Source: CAZDBS01 sp964503775 (GTDB taxonomy: Bacteria > Patescibacteriota > Saccharimonadia > Saccharimonadales > CAZDBS01). From it: a DNA stretch of 60,332 nucleotides. The stretch is from contig CAZDBS010000004.1 of assembly GCA_964503775.1 (NCBI GenBank), positions 1-60,332 of the forward strand, written 5' to 3'. Below are positions 41,574-50,967 of the stretch, in pieces. The notes under the pieces are model-generated. The model had not been told where the DNA came from. It did not search any database and worked only from the letters and a program-made list of their open reading frames with translations. The stretch's first letter is position 1; each line of letters starts with the position of its first letter. The position numbers were made by a program, and so were the translations under genes.

Positions 41574-42848
41574 ATGTTTGTAGACAAAGTACAAGTGACG
41601 GTAAAAGCTGGTAGTGGCGGCGACGGTGTCGTCTCTTTTCGTCATGAAAAATACGTCGATAAAGGCGGCCCGAATGGTGGCGACGGCGGTAAGGGTGGTG
41701 ATGTTATATTCATAGCCTCGCGTAACGAAAATACTCTGGCAAATTTTCGCTTCCAACCTAAGTTAGAAGCTGAGTCTGGGAATCCGGGGGCCAAATCAAA
41801 CAAGCGCGGAAGAAGCGGTGAAGACCTATTCGTAAAAGTACCTGTCGGAACAGTGGTTATGAACGGTGACATATGTGTAGCCGACATAGTGGAGGATGGA
41901 CAAGAGGTTGTCGTTGCTGTCGGTGGTAAAGGCGGATTCGGCAACGCCCACTTCAAATCATCTACCAGGCAAGCGCCGCGAGTTGCGGAAAAGGGAGAAA
42001 AAGGCGAAGAGGTCAATTTGTCGCTCGAGCTCAAAATGATTGCTGACATCGGACTTGTCGGCTTACCAAATGTCGGAAAATCGACACTGCTGTCTGTCAT
42101 CTCCAACGCCAAGCCCGAGATTGCCGATTATCCCTTTACGACGCTAGTGCCTAATCTCGGTGTCGCGGATATAGACAACACCAGTCTGCTGGTCGCCGAT
42201 ATCCCAGGGCTAATCGAAGGAGCCAGTAGTGGTAAGGGCCTGGGTGATGAGTTCCTAAGACACGTGGAGCGTAGTGCGGTACTTATCCATCTCATAGATG
42301 CCAGAAGTGATGATGTTGTTCGTGACTATCAAACCATCATGACCGAGCTCAGATCATATGTCATCGATATGTCCAAACGCCCACAACTCGTAGTACTAAG
42401 CAAAGTGGATGGTTTAACGCCAGATGAAATAGAGAATCAAAAATCCAAGCTGGCGTCCACTCTGCCCAAAAAATCAAAAATCTTCGCTTTGTCGGCTCAG
42501 GCGCACTCAGGTGTTACCGAGTTGCTGAGGGCGGCCATAAAAGTTGTCGAAAAGGAGCGAGTTAAGCACGCTGAGGATGAGATCAAGCCGACCATACCAG
42601 TTTTTGAGCTCAAAGACACTGGCGATCAGTGGAATGTCACTAAACTGCCCAAAGGGCGTTTTGTGGTCACCGGGAAAAAGATTGAGAGATTTGCGGGGCG
42701 GACACATTTTGGTGACTTCCACGCCGAAGAGCGCCTAAGGGATATATTGCAGCGCAATGGAATCATGCACGAACTGAGGCGGGCAGGTGCAGAACCCGGT
42801 CACGTGGTTCAAATAGGTAATCCGAGTCTCGGCGAATTTGAACTGTAA
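41574..42848 (+). CDS. obg: Obg/CgtA GTPase, ribosome assembly
   Basis: Essential GTPase for 50S maturation and stress control. 424 residues with all three Obg domains. The Gly-rich Obg fold lies at 1-158 (VKAGSGGDGVVSFRHEKYVD, GGPNGGDGGKGG). The G domain has GLPNVGKSTLL near 162, FTTLVPNLGV near 188, DIPGLIEGASSGKGLG near 208 and SKVDG near 276. The C-terminal OCT domain lies at about 340-424. Start chosen at ATG 41574, giving the usual MFVDKVQVTVKAG. Confidence 0.97.
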   Translation: MFVDKVQVTVKAGSGGDGVVSFRHEKYVDKGGPNGGDGGKGGDVIFIASRNENTLANFRFQPKLEAESGNPGAKSNKRGRSGEDLFVKVPVGTVVMNGDICVADIVEDGQEVVVAVGGKGGFGNAHFKSSTRQAPRVAEKGEKGEEVNLSLELKMIADIGLVGLPNVGKSTLLSVISNAKPEIADYPFTTLVPNLGVADIDNTSLLVADIPGLIEGASSGKGLGDEFLRHVERSAVLIHLIDARSDDVVRDYQTIMTELRSYVIDMSKRPQLVVLSKVDGLTPDEIENQKSKLASTLPKKSKIFALSAQAHSGVTELLRAAIKVVEKERVKHAEDEIKPTIPVFELKDTGDQWNVTKLPKGRFVVTGKKIERFAGRTHFGDFHAEERLRDILQRNGIMHELRRAGAEPGHVVQIGNPSLGEFEL

Positions 42849-42857
42849 GTGCGTAAC

Positions 42858-42887
42858 TTGATCTTGAGTAGTGATGTGATATATACT
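42858..42887 (+). promoter_or_regulatory. Promoter of the putative large RNA
   Basis: TTGATC (42858-42863), 18 bases, TATACT (42882-42887), immediately after obg. It points into the 758-base stretch without a gene, so it probably drives the non-coding transcript. Confidence 0.55.
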
Positions 42888-42893
42888 ATAACT

Positions 42894-43430
42894 CCAGGTT
42901 TTATGGGAGCACTATAGAGCCTACGAATTTTGAAAGTCAGGTAAAGTAGCTGGTTTGTAGGCGACGAAGAGGATCTTAATACTCTTGGATCTTGCTTGTC
43001 GCTTACAAGCAACAAATTTGTGGATCACTTCCTCCCCAGCAGGTGGAAGGAACCCACCCTCAGCAGGTGCGCCAGGACAAGTGGACGTAGAGCACGGGGA
43101 AGTGCTGTTCGCTGAAGTCCCATAGCCGCCTGCTGCAGGTCGCGCTGACAGTAATGTCGGCAAATTCTGGTGAGGCCCATGCTGTGGTGGTCATGAGTTT
43201 CTCACCCTGGAACGGCTGGTGGCTTCGGCCCCCAAAGCTTCGGCCATCGGTCGTTCCTAAATTCTCGCCAAGTACTGAGTGGAAAACTTCTCCCCTGGAG
43301 ACGTTGACCATGGTGAGACTACCCTGTCACCCACGGCGTAGTATCGGTACAATCCAGTTCAAGACGGGTGTCTGGAGAGGGACCAATGGCGTTTGCGCCT
43401 AAACATCGTTGGCCTGCGGCCTCTCTCCAT
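42894..43430 (+). ncRNA. Unidentified structured RNA, ~540 bases
   Basis: The 758 bases between obg and sbcB hold no plausible protein gene but many strong pairings. GGAACGGCTGGTGGC (43209-43223) pairs over 15 bp with GCCATCGGTCGTTCC (43243-43257). Three of those pairs are G-U on the plus strand and would be mismatches on the minus strand, so a plus-strand RNA is indicated. Others: GTAGGCGAC with GTCGCTTAC (42957-43004), CAGCAGG/CCTGCTG (43060-43136) enclosing AGCAC/GTGCT, GGTGAG/CTCACC (43169-43206), and TGGAGAGG/CCTCTCTCCA (43373-43429). Ends are estimates: start from the promoter, end from the last hairpin. RNase P RNA would be expected somewhere in the genome, but its near-universal GAGGAAAGTCC motif is not seen here. 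From 43431 to 43606 I see only a pyrimidine-rich tract. Confidence 0.55.
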
Positions 43431-43606
43431 TCACTCAAACACCCCAAACACTTCCCAACCACTACACCCCCTACCTTTACCTGACTTTCTCTTTCAATCT
43501 CATGGATAGTGAATAATGGAAAGTGAAATGATTTTCCAGTATCCAGTATTCGTAAGTGACCGTGTGCGCTAGACGCTTCGCGCTAAACTGATGTACGCTA
43601 TTTTCA

Positions 43607-45073
43607 ATGACATTTTATTTCTACGATACGGAGACGTCGGGCATTGATGCTAAAGTTCAGCGAATCATGCAGTTTGCTGGACAGCGAACTGACGAGAATC
43701 TTGAACTAATCGGTGAACCGCATAATTGTCTAATCAAAATAACCCCAGACGTCCTACCCGAACCAGAGGCTATTCTACTAACCGGCATCACCCCGCAAGC
43801 GACGCTTACTGATAGCTTCACAGAAGCAGAATTTCTCAAGCTATTTCACGCTAACATAGCGACACCGAACACTTGCATGCTGGGCTACAACACCCTCAGA
43901 TTCGATGATGAGTTTGTGCGCTACACCAATTACCGTAACTTTTATGATCCCTACGAATGGCAATGGAAAGATGGCCGGAGCAAATGGGATCTGATGGATG
44001 TCGTCCGCATGACGAGAGCGCTACGTCCTGAGGGTATACAGTGGTTTGAAGATGAGCAGGGCAAAGCATCGAACCGGCTAGAGGATCTGGCGCGAGTCAA
44101 TGATTTGCTGCACGACCAAGCTCACGACGCCCTCAGTGATGTGCATGCTACCATAGCTGTAGCCAAGCTTATCCGAGACAAACAACCCAAACTTTTTGAA
44201 TACCTACTATCGATGCGCGATAAAAAACGTGTAGCCGCCGTAGTCAATGTCGAGCGCCCTGTGCCGTTTGTGCATACCTCAGGGAAGTTATCTGGTGATT
44301 TTATGAAAACATCTGTCGTGGTCCCGATTGCTCAAGGCATAAATACGACGGTATACGTGTATGATCTTCGATACGATCCATCAGAATTTGGCGATATGTC
44401 ACCCGAGGAATTGTCTGAACGACTATTCACAAAACAAGAAGATCTAGGCGAGAAAAATAGACTACCAGTAAAAGGAATACACCTGAACAAATGCCCGGCT
44501 ATTGCACCACTCGGAGTTCTCGATGATAATTCGATGAAGCGGTTATCACTCGACATGAAGACTATCAATAACAATCTGAAAAAACTCCAGTCGATCAAAG
44601 GTTTTGCCAAACGAGTATCTGAAGCCTTTGCATATGCTGACAAAGTTCGTGATGAAAAAGCCGGAGAGTACGATGGCCCCATCCAGGTCAAAGATGTTGA
44701 CGGACGGTTGTATGAGGGGTTTTTCAGCGATGCCGACAGGGAAATTGCCAGGGATATTGTAAACAAAGGACCCAAAGAATTTAAAGATTATAGTCCCGTA
44801 TTTGCAGATGAACGACTCAACCAATTGCTCGTACTATATAAAGCTAGGAATTATCCTGCCACGCTTTCGACAGACGAAGCAGAAGCGTGGCGAAAACATT
44901 GTGCACTCAGGTTGCAAACCGGCGGTGAGCGTAGTCGGATCGCTCAGTATTTCGCACGACTTGCTGAGTTGGCAGCGGCCGATGACCTGACCAGTGACAA
45001 AGAATACCTACTCGGTGAATTGCAATTATGGGGACAGTCTCTCCTGCAGGAAACAGAATCAACGTCCGAGTAG
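43607..45073 (+). CDS. sbcB: Exodeoxyribonuclease I
   Basis: 3'-5' single-strand DNA exonuclease of the DEDDh family. 488 residues, like E. coli ExoI (475). Seen: FYDTETSGIDAKVQRIMQFA at 5-24 with the DxE metal pair; LTGITPQ near 65; GYNTLRFDDEFVRY near 94 with the second Asp; the YEWQWKDGRSKWDLMDVVRM segment typical of ExoI; NRLEDLARVN near 155; and HDALSDVHATIAVA near 171 with the His and Asp. The C-terminal SH3-like and helical parts follow. A weak -10 (TACGCT, 43594-43599) lies seven bases before the ATG. It acts with recombination and mismatch repair. Confidence 0.95.
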   Translation: MTFYFYDTETSGIDAKVQRIMQFAGQRTDENLELIGEPHNCLIKITPDVLPEPEAILLTGITPQATLTDSFTEAEFLKLFHANIATPNTCMLGYNTLRFDDEFVRYTNYRNFYDPYEWQWKDGRSKWDLMDVVRMTRALRPEGIQWFEDEQGKASNRLEDLARVNDLLHDQAHDALSDVHATIAVAKLIRDKQPKLFEYLLSMRDKKRVAAVVNVERPVPFVHTSGKLSGDFMKTSVVVPIAQGINTTVYVYDLRYDPSEFGDMSPEELSERLFTKQEDLGEKNRLPVKGIHLNKCPAIAPLGVLDDNSMKRLSLDMKTINNNLKKLQSIKGFAKRVSEAFAYADKVRDEKAGEYDGPIQVKDVDGRLYEGFFSDADREIARDIVNKGPKEFKDYSPVFADERLNQLLVLYKARNYPATLSTDEAEAWRKHCALRLQTGGERSRIAQYFARLAELAAADDLTSDKEYLLGELQLWGQSLLQETESTSE

Positions 45074-45475
45074 CTTGTGTTTGACGAATCGATCTAGTTT
45101 TTGGCCGCGGTTGCGATTGATGAGAAAAATCGTGATACATCCAAACAATACACTGATGGTGATGCCCAAAACATGCGGTTCGTAATCGTCATACAGCCAA
45201 ACGAGCATCATGGTAACAAGTGCTAGTACCAGTATGTCGTATATGAGCTGGATGTGTGCTCTATCTGGAAAAAGCTTCACCATGGCTTTGTTCCCGCTGC
45301 GAAGCAGATAATCTTTCAACCTCCGTGCCCAAGCATTCTCGATAGACAAAAGACCAAGTGCCGTGAGGGCAAGTGGCAGTCCCCCGGGTCCAGGCAGGGG
45401 GAGTATGGCAATCGCCAATATGAGCAATAAGTAGCCAAGTGTGTCGATCAGTATTCGTCTCACGTGTCGCTTCAT
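45059..45475 (-). CDS. PGPGW-type small membrane protein
   Basis: 138 residues on the minus strand, ending inside the sbcB terminus (15-base overlap). Four hydrophobic stretches; the first contains LPLPGPGGLPLALTALGLLSIE near 24-45, which fits the PGPGW family of putative transmembrane proteins. A basic loop and a basic C-terminus (NRNRGQKLDRFVKHKLLGR) suggest the tail is cytoplasmic. Function unknown in the family. Confidence 0.75.
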   Translation of the reverse strand: MKRHVRRILIDTLGYLLLILAIAILPLPGPGGLPLALTALGLLSIENAWARRLKDYLLRSGNKAMVKLFPDRAHIQLIYDILVLALVTMMLVWLYDDYEPHVLGITISVLFGCITIFLINRNRGQKLDRFVKHKLLGR

Positions 45476-45529
45476 GACTTATATTCTACCACCACAGTAA
45501 AACTGATGACACAACTAGGGGTCGGAGCG

Positions 45530-45535
45530 TATAAT
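45530..45535 (+). promoter_or_regulatory. -10 box of uvrA
   Basis: TATAAT nine bases before ATG 45545. Its position inside the longer open frame from 45464 argues for the shorter protein. Confidence 0.65.
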
Positions 45536-45544
45536 TGTCTGGAT

Positions 45545-48355
45545 ATGAGTGAGACAATCAGGGTCCAAGGGGCCCGTGAGCATAATTTGAAGAATATTGA
45601 CGTAGAAATCCCCAGGGGCAAGCTCGTGGTGATAACTGGTCTATCAGGCTCCGGAAAATCGTCTTTAGCGTTTGACACAATATACGCCGAAGGCCAGCGA
45701 CGATATGTCGAGAGCCTCAGTAGTTATGCCCGGCAGTTCCTTGGGCTGATGGAAAAACCGGATGTTGACCAGATCGATGGCCTCAGTCCGGCTATATCAA
45801 TAGATCAAAAATCAACCAGCCGAAACCCCCGCTCCACCGTTGCAACGGTTACGGAGATCTATGATTACCTGCGTCTACTATATGCACGTATCGGCATTCC
45901 TCATTGTCCGATGTGCAACAAACCGGTAACTCGTCAGACCTCAGAAGCCATCATTGACCAGATTACGTCTTTGCCACAAGGTACCAAGCTTATGGTCTTG
46001 GCGCCGGTCATCATCGATAAAAAAGGCGCCTTCGAGCATATACCCGAACAATACCAGCGTCTAGGATTTGCCAGGGCTCGAGTGAATGGCGTGGTCTATG
46101 CCTTAGACGAGTTCCCTGAGCTGGAAAAGCAGTACAAGCACACGATCGAGATTGTCGTCGATCGAGTAGTTAACGATCAGGATAGTGTCGGTCGTTTGAG
46201 TCAAAGTGTTGAACAGGGTTTGGCGCTAGCCGACGATAAAATTCGGATTCACAATGCCGATACCAACGAGGATAAGGACTATAGTTTGAAATTTGCTTGT
46301 ATAGATCATCCGGAGGTCGCTATACCCGAACTCGAACCTCGGACATTTTCGTTCAACGCGCCTTTTGGGGCATGCCCGATATGTACTGGACTCGGCACTC
46401 GACTGGAAGTTGATCCGGAACTAGTGATACCCAACGGCAACCTAACGATTATGGAGGGTGCGATCCGGCCGTTTAACCGAGTGAGTGTCGATGCTTGGTA
46501 CATGAAAAAATTGGCTGCTGTTGCTGATCGTCATAAGTTTAGTCTCCATGTACCGACCAGGGAACTTTCCAAAGAGCAACTAGATATCATCATGTACGGA
46601 ACGGGATCCGAAACATACAACGTGCCCCTGGGCAGTGGCCGATACTACGACACAACCTACGAAGGTGTCATACCAAATCTCGAGCGACGTCACAAAGAAA
46701 CCGAGAGTGATTTTATGCGTCGAGACATCGAACGCTTTATGCAAGAGAAGCCCTGTCACCAGTGTCAAGGACGTCGATTGAAGCCTGAAGTCCTGGCTAT
46801 TACCGTAAATGACCGCTCGATTATGGATATCTGTGAGCTGTCGATAGATGATGCGGTTGATTTTTTCGGCAATCTGAAACTTAACGACAAAGAATCACAA
46901 ATCTCTGTTCAAATTCTCAAAGAAATCAATGCTCGCTTACATTTTCTAAAAGACGTCGGTCTTAATTACCTGAGTCTGGCTCGTGGCGCTGCGACACTCT
47001 CGGGTGGAGAGGCGCAACGGATTCGATTGGCCACTCAGATTGGTTCGGGATTGCAAGGTGTACTCTATGTGCTCGATGAACCGTCGATTGGGCTCCATCA
47101 GCGTGATAATGAGCGGTTGATCAAAACCCTGAAACATCTGCGAGATTTGGGTAATACCGTGCTTGTCGTGGAGCATGACGAAGAAACCATGCGCACCGCC
47201 GACTACCTCGTAGATATGGGACCGGGAGCCGGTATCCACGGTGGTCATGTGGTGGCGCACGGCACCCCCAAGGAAGTCGCTAAAAGTGCTTCAAGTATCA
47301 CCGGAAAGTATCTAAGAGGCGAAGACTCGATCCCTACTCCCAAGAAACGTCGGGCTAGCAGTGGTAAGACTTTGATCATCAAAGGTGCTAGAGAACATAA
47401 TCTTAAAAATATCGATGTTGAAATTCCTCTAGGTATGATGGTCGTTATCTCCGGTGTCTCTGGTTCTGGGAAATCAAGTCTCATCAATGATATTCTGGCC
47501 AAAGAACTCTCCGCACGATTACATCGTGCCAATGTGGTGCCCGGCAAACATGACAATATCGAAGGCATCGAGCATCTGGACAAGGCGATTATCATCGACC
47601 AATCACCGATTGGCCGAACGCCGCGGTCTAACTCGGCGACATATGTCGGGCTCTTCACGCCTATTCGTGAGCTATTCGCCAATACCCCAGAAGCCAAGAT
47701 TCGGGGATATAAAGCTGGACGATTCTCGTTCAATGTCCGGGGAGGTAGATGTGAAAACTGCCAGGGAGACGGTGTCATCAAGATAGAGATGCATTTTCTG
47801 CCGGATGTCTACGTGACATGTGAAATCTGCAAAGGTAAACGCTATAATCGCGAAGCTCTCGAGATTCATTACAAGGGCAAAACAATCAGCGATATATTGG
47901 AAATGACGGTCGAGACGGCTGCCGAGTTTTTTGAAAACATCCCGAGTATTCATAACAAACTCAAGACCCTTGTCGATGTGGGGTTGGGCTACATCGGGCT
48001 CGGTCAACCAGCCACTACTCTATCGGGTGGCGAAGCCCAACGCGTGAAACTAGCTACCGAGCTATCTCGTCGCGCCACCGGACGGACGCTCTATATCCTC
48101 GACGAACCTACCACCGGACTCCATATCGCCGATGTCAAAAAGCTACTAGAGGTACTACATGCTCTTGTCGATACTGGCAATAGCATGGTGATCATCGAAC
48201 ATAACCTCGACGTGATTAAGTCCGCTGACCATCTGATTGATATGGGTCCAGAGGGAGGCGAAAACGGTGGCCGGGTGCTGGCGGCCGGTACCCCCGAGGA
48301 AGTGGCCAGTATCAAGGGGTCATTTACTGGACAATTCCTAAAAGAACATCTTTGA
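45545..48355 (+). CDS. uvrA: Excinuclease ABC subunit A
   Basis: Damage-sensing ATPase of nucleotide excision repair. 936 residues. Seen: IRVQGAREHNLKNIDVEIPR at the start; first Walker A GLSGSGKSS near 32; the UvrB-interaction and DNA-binding inserts; CHQCQGRRLKPE near 404; first signature LSGGEAQRIRLAT near 484; LDEPSIGLHQRD near 510; second Walker A GVSGSGKSS near 637; the DNA-binding zinc finger CENCQGDG with CEICKGKR near 738-766; second signature LSGGEAQRVKLAT near 826; and LDEPTTGLH near 853. MSETIRVQG is chosen as the start from the -10 box and family convention. Its partner uvrC is at 51836; no uvrB in view. Confidence 0.97.
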   Translation: MSETIRVQGAREHNLKNIDVEIPRGKLVVITGLSGSGKSSLAFDTIYAEGQRRYVESLSSYARQFLGLMEKPDVDQIDGLSPAISIDQKSTSRNPRSTVATVTEIYDYLRLLYARIGIPHCPMCNKPVTRQTSEAIIDQITSLPQGTKLMVLAPVIIDKKGAFEHIPEQYQRLGFARARVNGVVYALDEFPELEKQYKHTIEIVVDRVVNDQDSVGRLSQSVEQGLALADDKIRIHNADTNEDKDYSLKFACIDHPEVAIPELEPRTFSFNAPFGACPICTGLGTRLEVDPELVIPNGNLTIMEGAIRPFNRVSVDAWYMKKLAAVADRHKFSLHVPTRELSKEQLDIIMYGTGSETYNVPLGSGRYYDTTYEGVIPNLERRHKETESDFMRRDIERFMQEKPCHQCQGRRLKPEVLAITVNDRSIMDICELSIDDAVDFFGNLKLNDKESQISVQILKEINARLHFLKDVGLNYLSLARGAATLSGGEAQRIRLATQIGSGLQGVLYVLDEPSIGLHQRDNERLIKTLKHLRDLGNTVLVVEHDEETMRTADYLVDMGPGAGIHGGHVVAHGTPKEVAKSASSITGKYLRGEDSIPTPKKRRASSGKTLIIKGAREHNLKNIDVEIPLGMMVVISGVSGSGKSSLINDILAKELSARLHRANVVPGKHDNIEGIEHLDKAIIIDQSPIGRTPRSNSATYVGLFTPIRELFANTPEAKIRGYKAGRFSFNVRGGRCENCQGDGVIKIEMHFLPDVYVTCEICKGKRYNREALEIHYKGKTISDILEMTVETAAEFFENIPSIHNKLKTLVDVGLGYIGLGQPATTLSGGEAQRVKLATELSRRATGRTLYILDEPTTGLHIADVKKLLEVLHALVDTGNSMVIIEHNLDVIKSADHLIDMGPEGGENGGRVLAAGTPEEVASIKGSFTGQFLKEHL

Positions 48356-48357
48356 GG

Positions 48358-48363
48358 TATACT
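48358..48363 (+). promoter_or_regulatory. -10 box of rplY
   Basis: TATACT just after the uvrA stop, with a 25-base leader carrying GAGG (48381-48384) before ATG 48391. A conventional leadered start. Confidence 0.5.
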
Positions 48364-48390
48364 AGTCTACACTTGTAACAGAGGTATCAC

Positions 48391-49059
48391 ATGAGTTCTC
48401 AATCTATCCGTCTCGATCTCGAACCACGTACTGTAACTGGCAAAAAAGTTGCATCATTACGTCGTGAAGGTAAAATTCCGGCAGTAATCTATGAAGGTGG
48501 TAAGGATTCGCAACTTGTCGCAGGCCCAGCCGTGATGTTGACCCGTGTCTGGTATGTGGCTGGTCGTCACCAACCTGTGGAATTATACGTGGGCAAAGAA
48601 AACCATCTGGCCATGATCAAAACCGCCGACGTTGATCCGGTTACTCACCAGTTACGTCACCTTGAATTTCATGCTATCAACCGCAATCAAAAAGTGGAAA
48701 CAGAAATCCCGATTCACTTGGGCGAAGATATTCCTGCTGAGCGCAAGAGTCTCACGGTTCTAAAAGTACTTGAGAATGTTAAGGTCGAAGCTCTGCCTTC
48801 GGACTTGCCGGAATCCTTTGAACTGGATGCGACCAAACTCGAAGAAATTGGCGATCGCCTCACAGTTGCCGATATCGTGGTCCCGAAGGGTGTTGTTATC
48901 CTGGATGAACCCGAAACAGTTATCGTTATCGTCGAGGAACCTAAAGTTTACGAAGAGCCTGTCGTAGAGGTTACTGAAGGTGAAGAAGGCGCTGAAGCTG
49001 CTGAGGGTGAAGCCGCCGAGGGCGGCGAAGCTGGAGAGAACGCCGAAAAAATCGCTTAG
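48391..49059 (+). CDS. rplY: Ribosomal protein L25 (CTC/TL5 form)
   Basis: Binds 5S rRNA in the large subunit. 222 residues, the long form: an N-terminal L25 domain (LEPRTVTGKKVASLRREGKI at 11-30, VIYEGGK, then HQLRHLEFHAIN near 87) and a C-terminal TL5/CTC domain (ETEIPIHLGEDIPA near 103, KVEALPSDLPESFELDATKL near 128). The last ~35 residues are a Glu/Ala/Gly-rich acidic tail (EGEEGAEAAEGEAAEGG). A good ribosome-binding site precedes the ATG. The gene ends two bases before the convergent ABC-exporter gene. Confidence 0.95.
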   Translation: MSSQSIRLDLEPRTVTGKKVASLRREGKIPAVIYEGGKDSQLVAGPAVMLTRVWYVAGRHQPVELYVGKENHLAMIKTADVDPVTHQLRHLEFHAINRNQKVETEIPIHLGEDIPAERKSLTVLKVLENVKVEALPSDLPESFELDATKLEEIGDRLTVADIVVPKGVVILDEPETVIVIVEEPKVYEEPVVEVTEGEEGAEAAEGEAAEGGEAGENAEKIA

Positions 49060-49060
49060 T

Positions 49061-50824
49061 CTACTCTTTCAGGAAGCCATCACTTTGATGTGACCATAGG
49101 TATGCATATTTTCCTCCTTGCTCTATCAGCTCTGTATGTGAGCCCTGCTCGATAATCTTTCCATTTTCAAGAACCAGAATCTTATCCATTTTTTGGATAG
49201 TGCTGAGTCGGTGGGCAATTACAAGTGCCGTGCGGTCTTTCATTAACTTCCATAAAGCATCCTGGATTAGATGTTCACTCTCGCTATCTAAGGCGCTTGT
49301 TGCTTCATCGAGCAACAAAATTGGCGCTTCTTTCAGTATCGCTCGAGCTATGGCTATGCGTTGCCTTTGACCTCCGGAAAGTTTCACGCCTCGTTCGCCA
49401 ACAAGCGTATCGTAACCATGAGGTAGCTTGTCGATAAACTCAGAGGCGTGTGCTCTACTAGCTGCTTCGCGCACGTTCTCATCTGTGGCATTAATTTTGC
49501 CATAACGAATATTGTCAAAAATTGAGCGATGGAATAGTAATGGTTCTTGCGGAACGTAAGCGATATAAGATCTGAGTTCTGATTGCTTAAGATTTGCAAT
49601 GTTTTGACCATCAATAAAAATTTCACCCGACTGAATATCAAAAAAACGCAAGATTAACTTAGTGATGGTAGTTTTGCCGCCTCCAGATGTTCCTACTAGT
49701 CCAATTTTTTGACCAGCCTGAACGTCAAAAGAAAGGTCGTTGAATAATAAATCATCCTTAGCATCATGATAACGAAATGATACGTTTCTAAAACTTATAG
49801 CACCGTTTGAAATTGTTGCCTTTTCGGGCGTATCAATATCAACGATCTCATTATCTTGCATTAGTAAATTTGCCATTTCTGTGGCATCACTTAGGTTTTT
49901 TTCAATATTACGTATGACGCGAGAAAAATCATAAAATCTACCCGTGAGACGAGTAATATAGGCCAAGACAACGTAGACGCCACCCGGGGCGATACCATAA
50001 CGATACGTTGCTATGATTGCGCCAACGAGTGCCACTGAGTTCATGAAGTTAATGCTTGCACCAGTGAAGAAGTCCATCGGAAAATTACTATAGTTCCACG
50101 ACTTGAGACGTATTTGAGCGAGGTGTTTGTTAATCTTTGAGAATTCCCGAGTTTCGTATTTTTCTGCAGCAAATGATTTAATTGTTAAAGTATTTGCTAA
50201 AGCATCTGCAAGTCGTCCCGTTTGGACACTCTCAGCTTCAGCTCGTGCTCGGTTTAGTTTTAGTCGGTGACGGGTAAGCGGATAAATAATAAGAAGATAA
50301 ATGACTAGCACCACCAAAAAACTAACAGCAACTGGCCAAGATATTCTCCATAAAACAACCGTAGCAAAAACCAGACCACTCAATGTACCAATAAGATCGA
50401 TGATTAATGTATCATACAAAGGTTCGTAGGCATTAACGTATCTATTGGTTTTAGCAACGAGTGAGCCAGCAAAGTTGTTGGTATGAAAACTGTATCCGCG
50501 TTTAATAAGATGATCAAAAGTGCTTTCTGCCAAATCGGCCATGCCATTTGAATCACTGCGATTTAAGAACCAGTACAATATTCGTATAAGTACCTCGCCT
50601 AGTAATGGTATTAGAGTGAAGGCAACAACTAGCGGTATAAACGTTCTTATACTGGGGAGCGGATGCTGTGTGAATTTATTGAAAGCGCTTGCGATAATGA
50701 GCGGAGATATATAATTACGAGCAATATCGGAGATTGGAGATAGAAAAATCGGCGGTAAACTATACCGCTTATGACGCCAAGCCACGCGAGCGTATTGACG
50801 GAATGTGTAAGAAATAGCATTCAC
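49061..50824 (-). CDS. ABC exporter, fused permease and ATPase
   Basis: 587 residues on the minus strand: six-helix exporter domain (about 20-310) and nucleotide-binding domain (about 340-580). Seen: Walker A VGTSGGGKTTITKL near 380; Q-loop YVPQEPLLFH near 421; signature LSGGQRQRIAIARAI near 484; Walker B LLLDEATSALDSE near 505; and H-loop ALVIAHRLSTI near 537. MsbA/MDR-type homodimeric exporters carry lipids, drugs or peptides; the substrate here cannot be told. AGGAGGGG directly upstream gives a strong ribosome-binding site. The gene is rich in A/T at wobble positions compared with its neighbours (AAATTTT-type codons), hinting at a different history. Confidence 0.93.
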   Translation of the reverse strand: MNAISYTFRQYARVAWRHKRYSLPPIFLSPISDIARNYISPLIIASAFNKFTQHPLPSIRTFIPLVVAFTLIPLLGEVLIRILYWFLNRSDSNGMADLAESTFDHLIKRGYSFHTNNFAGSLVAKTNRYVNAYEPLYDTLIIDLIGTLSGLVFATVVLWRISWPVAVSFLVVLVIYLLIIYPLTRHRLKLNRARAEAESVQTGRLADALANTLTIKSFAAEKYETREFSKINKHLAQIRLKSWNYSNFPMDFFTGASINFMNSVALVGAIIATYRYGIAPGGVYVVLAYITRLTGRFYDFSRVIRNIEKNLSDATEMANLLMQDNEIVDIDTPEKATISNGAISFRNVSFRYHDAKDDLLFNDLSFDVQAGQKIGLVGTSGGGKTTITKLILRFFDIQSGEIFIDGQNIANLKQSELRSYIAYVPQEPLLFHRSIFDNIRYGKINATDENVREAASRAHASEFIDKLPHGYDTLVGERGVKLSGGQRQRIAIARAILKEAPILLLDEATSALDSESEHLIQDALWKLMKDRTALVIAHRLSTIQKMDKILVLENGKIIEQGSHTELIEQGGKYAYLWSHQSDGFLKE

Positions 50825-50952
50825 GATGAGCCCCTCCTGAGATGTCGACAGAGCAATTGATAACGTTTTAGATGCGAGGTTTGTCTTTGTTAATTAGCTT
50901 TAGGATTAAGACTATACTATTCAACAGATGTAAATGCAACCAAAAACTTTGT

Positions 50953-50958
50953 TATACT
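50953..50958 (+). promoter_or_regulatory. -10 box of trhO
   Basis: TATACT nine bases before ATG 50968, no Shine-Dalgarno; fixes the start within the longer open frame. Confidence 0.6.
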
Positions 50959-50967
50959 ATCTATTTG

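Noticed and set aside
43018..43034. GTGGATCACTTCCTCC as a 16S rRNA 3' end
   Set aside because: It resembles the anti-Shine-Dalgarno terminus by chance; nothing upstream resembles 16S rRNA and the conserved sequence has GGATCACCTCC.
43154..43402. Open frame of 82 codons in the obg-sbcB gap
   Set aside because: Composition is dominated by Pro/Trp/Arg from hairpin sequence, there is no ribosome-binding site, and the opposite strand also has open frames. It is best explained as non-coding RNA.
42894..43430. RNase P RNA or a second tmRNA
   Set aside because: The near-universal GAGGAAAGTCC and paired 3' motif of RNase P RNA are not found on either strand, and no tRNA-like ends with CCA are present. 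A computed model search could still overturn this.
45464..45544. Longer N-terminus for UvrA
   Set aside because: A TATAAT box lies within this stretch nine bases before ATG 45545, and the family starts with the segment right after that ATG.
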